A stretch of 64,000 bases of DNA from SAR86 cluster bacterium AG-422-E19 (GTDB taxonomy: Bacteria > Pseudomonadota > Gammaproteobacteria > Magnimaribacterales > AG-339-G14). Location of the stretch: assembly GCA_003213595.1 (NCBI GenBank), contig QCMR01000002.1:254015-318014 (forward strand), written 5' to 3'. Position 1 is the stretch's first letter; the number at the start of each line of letters is the position of its first letter. Made by a program: the position numbers and the translations under genes. A model generated the notes under the pieces. The model made no database searches and was not told the DNA's origin. It was given only the letters and a program-made list of their open reading frames with translations. Of this stretch, positions 63,379 through 64,000 are shown piece after piece.

Positions 63379-64000
63379 TTATCTTTTAAACCCTTTCAAG
63401 TTAGCTTTCTTCATCAAAGACTGATACTGACTCGATAAAAGGTGTGATTGTACCTGAGCCATGAAGTCCATTACCACTACTACTGCAATTAAAAGTGAAG
63501 TTCCTCCCAAGTAAAAAGGAACGTTTGCAGAAACAATTAAAAATTGAGGTAATAAACAAATCATTATCATATAAATGGACCCCCAGACTGTCAGTCTAGA
63601 CATAACATTATCAATGTATTCTTCCGTATGACCTCCTGGTCTAATTCCTGGAAGGAAGCCACCAGACCTTTTCAAATTATCTGAAATATCTTTTGCTGGA
63701 AACTGTATCGCAGTGTAAAAAAAGCAGAAATAAGCTATCAAAATAGAAAACACAACTACATATAAAGGTTGTCCGGGACTTAATGCCAAAGATACTTCTT
63801 GCAGCCACTCCATCCCTTCACTTTGTCCAAACCAAGAACTAATTGACGCTGGAAAAAGGACTATACTGCTTGCAAAAATAGCGGGAATCACTCCTGACAT
63901 ATTAACTTTTAAAGGAACATGCGAAGCTTGTCCCATAGCCATTTGATTAGGATTTCTTCTTGCATAATTTACAGTAACTCTTCTCTGAGCTCTTTCTACC
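63379..64000 (-). CDS. secY: preprotein translocase subunit SecY (C-terminal part, runs off window)
   Basis: The visible 206 or so residues are the C-terminal half of the SecYEG channel: [32 protein letters not shown] (helix 7 region), PADISDN-like [20 protein letters not shown] cytoplasmic loop, then the last helices ending [12 protein letters not shown]. The reading frame is open to the window edge, and the true start lies beyond 64000. The secY-rpmJ-rpsM order is standard for gammaproteobacteria. Confidence 0.96.
   Translation of the reverse strand, partial: VERAQRRVTVNYARRNPNQMAMGQASHVPLKVNMSGVIPAIFASSIVLFPASISSWFGQSEGMEWLQEVSLALSPGQPLYVVVFSILIAYFCFFYTAIQFPAKDISDNLKRSGGFLPGIRPGGHTEEYIDNVMSRLTVWGSIYMIMICLLPQFLIVSANVPFYLGGTSLLIAVVVVMDFMAQVQSHLLSSQYQSLMKKANLKGFKR

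Noticed and set aside
1-64000. CRISPR array, insertion sequence, prophage or tRNA gene
   Set aside because: No regularly spaced repeats, transposase, integrase or phage genes, and no tRNA cloverleaf outside the tmRNA. Apart from the ssrA interval, no gene-free stretch exceeds about 175 bp.

Overview
This window is a very gene-dense stretch (about 65 genes, almost no spacer DNA) of an AT-rich gammaproteobacterial chromosome. The gene order within blocks is gammaproteobacterial: carAB-greA-rlmE-ftsH; map-dapC-dapD; lptFG opposite pepA-holC-valS; rpsB-tsf-frr-uppS-cdsA-dxr-rseP-bamA-skp-lpxD-fabZ-lpxA-lpxB-rnhB-dnaE-accA-tilS; grpE-dnaK-dnaJ-dapB; smpB next to ssrA; ssb opposite uvrA; and the alpha ribosomal operon. 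Overlapping stops, short intergenic gaps, trimmed proteins (ProB, TilS, Obg, CdsA, HolD) and low G+C suggest a streamlined marine lineage, for example SAR86-like. That placement is inference, not something the sequence proves.

Layout. 1-6139 (minus): ftsH (partial), rlmE, greA, carB, carA. 6278-12271: map-dapC-dapD, then a small accessory stretch (CPBP membrane protein, two small exported proteins, a POT peptide transporter, an RDD protein). 12268-19618: lptG/lptF facing pepA-holC-valS, then a membrane-anchored cold-shock-domain protein. 19615-24365: HupE/UreJ-like permease with a membrane parvulin, an ElaA-type acetyltransferase, a Tas-type aldo-keto reductase, glutathione peroxidase, rimI and a short holD. 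24411-44344: leuA, then a 20-kb minus-strand run from tilS to rpsB covering fatty acid, lipid A, outer-membrane assembly, isoprenoid and translation genes. 44519-49308: fur-grpE-dnaK-dnaJ-dapB. 49336-60458: bamE, an NSS transporter, smpB-ssrA, a family 25 glycosyltransferase, rpsT, proB-obgE-rpmA-rplU, fabA-fabB, ssb, uvrA. 60469-64000: rplQ, rpoA, rpsD, rpsK, rpsM, rpmJ, secY (partial).

Three observations stand out. (1) Two ancestral junctions, dapB-carA and map/rpsB, are both broken, and the whole map-to-rpsB block sits between dapB and carA, as if one segment opened between rpsB and map had been inserted there. (2) Many singly transcribed genes have a -10-like hexamer 5 to 8 bases before the start codon and no ribosome binding site, suggesting widespread leaderless mRNAs. 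(3) cdsA is split between two frames at a run of nine T. Also notable are the absence of pyrH, glnD and yhbY from their usual places, a contracted DnaJ zinc finger, an attenuator-like hairpin before carA, and a tmRNA with an unusual tag start and no terminator.
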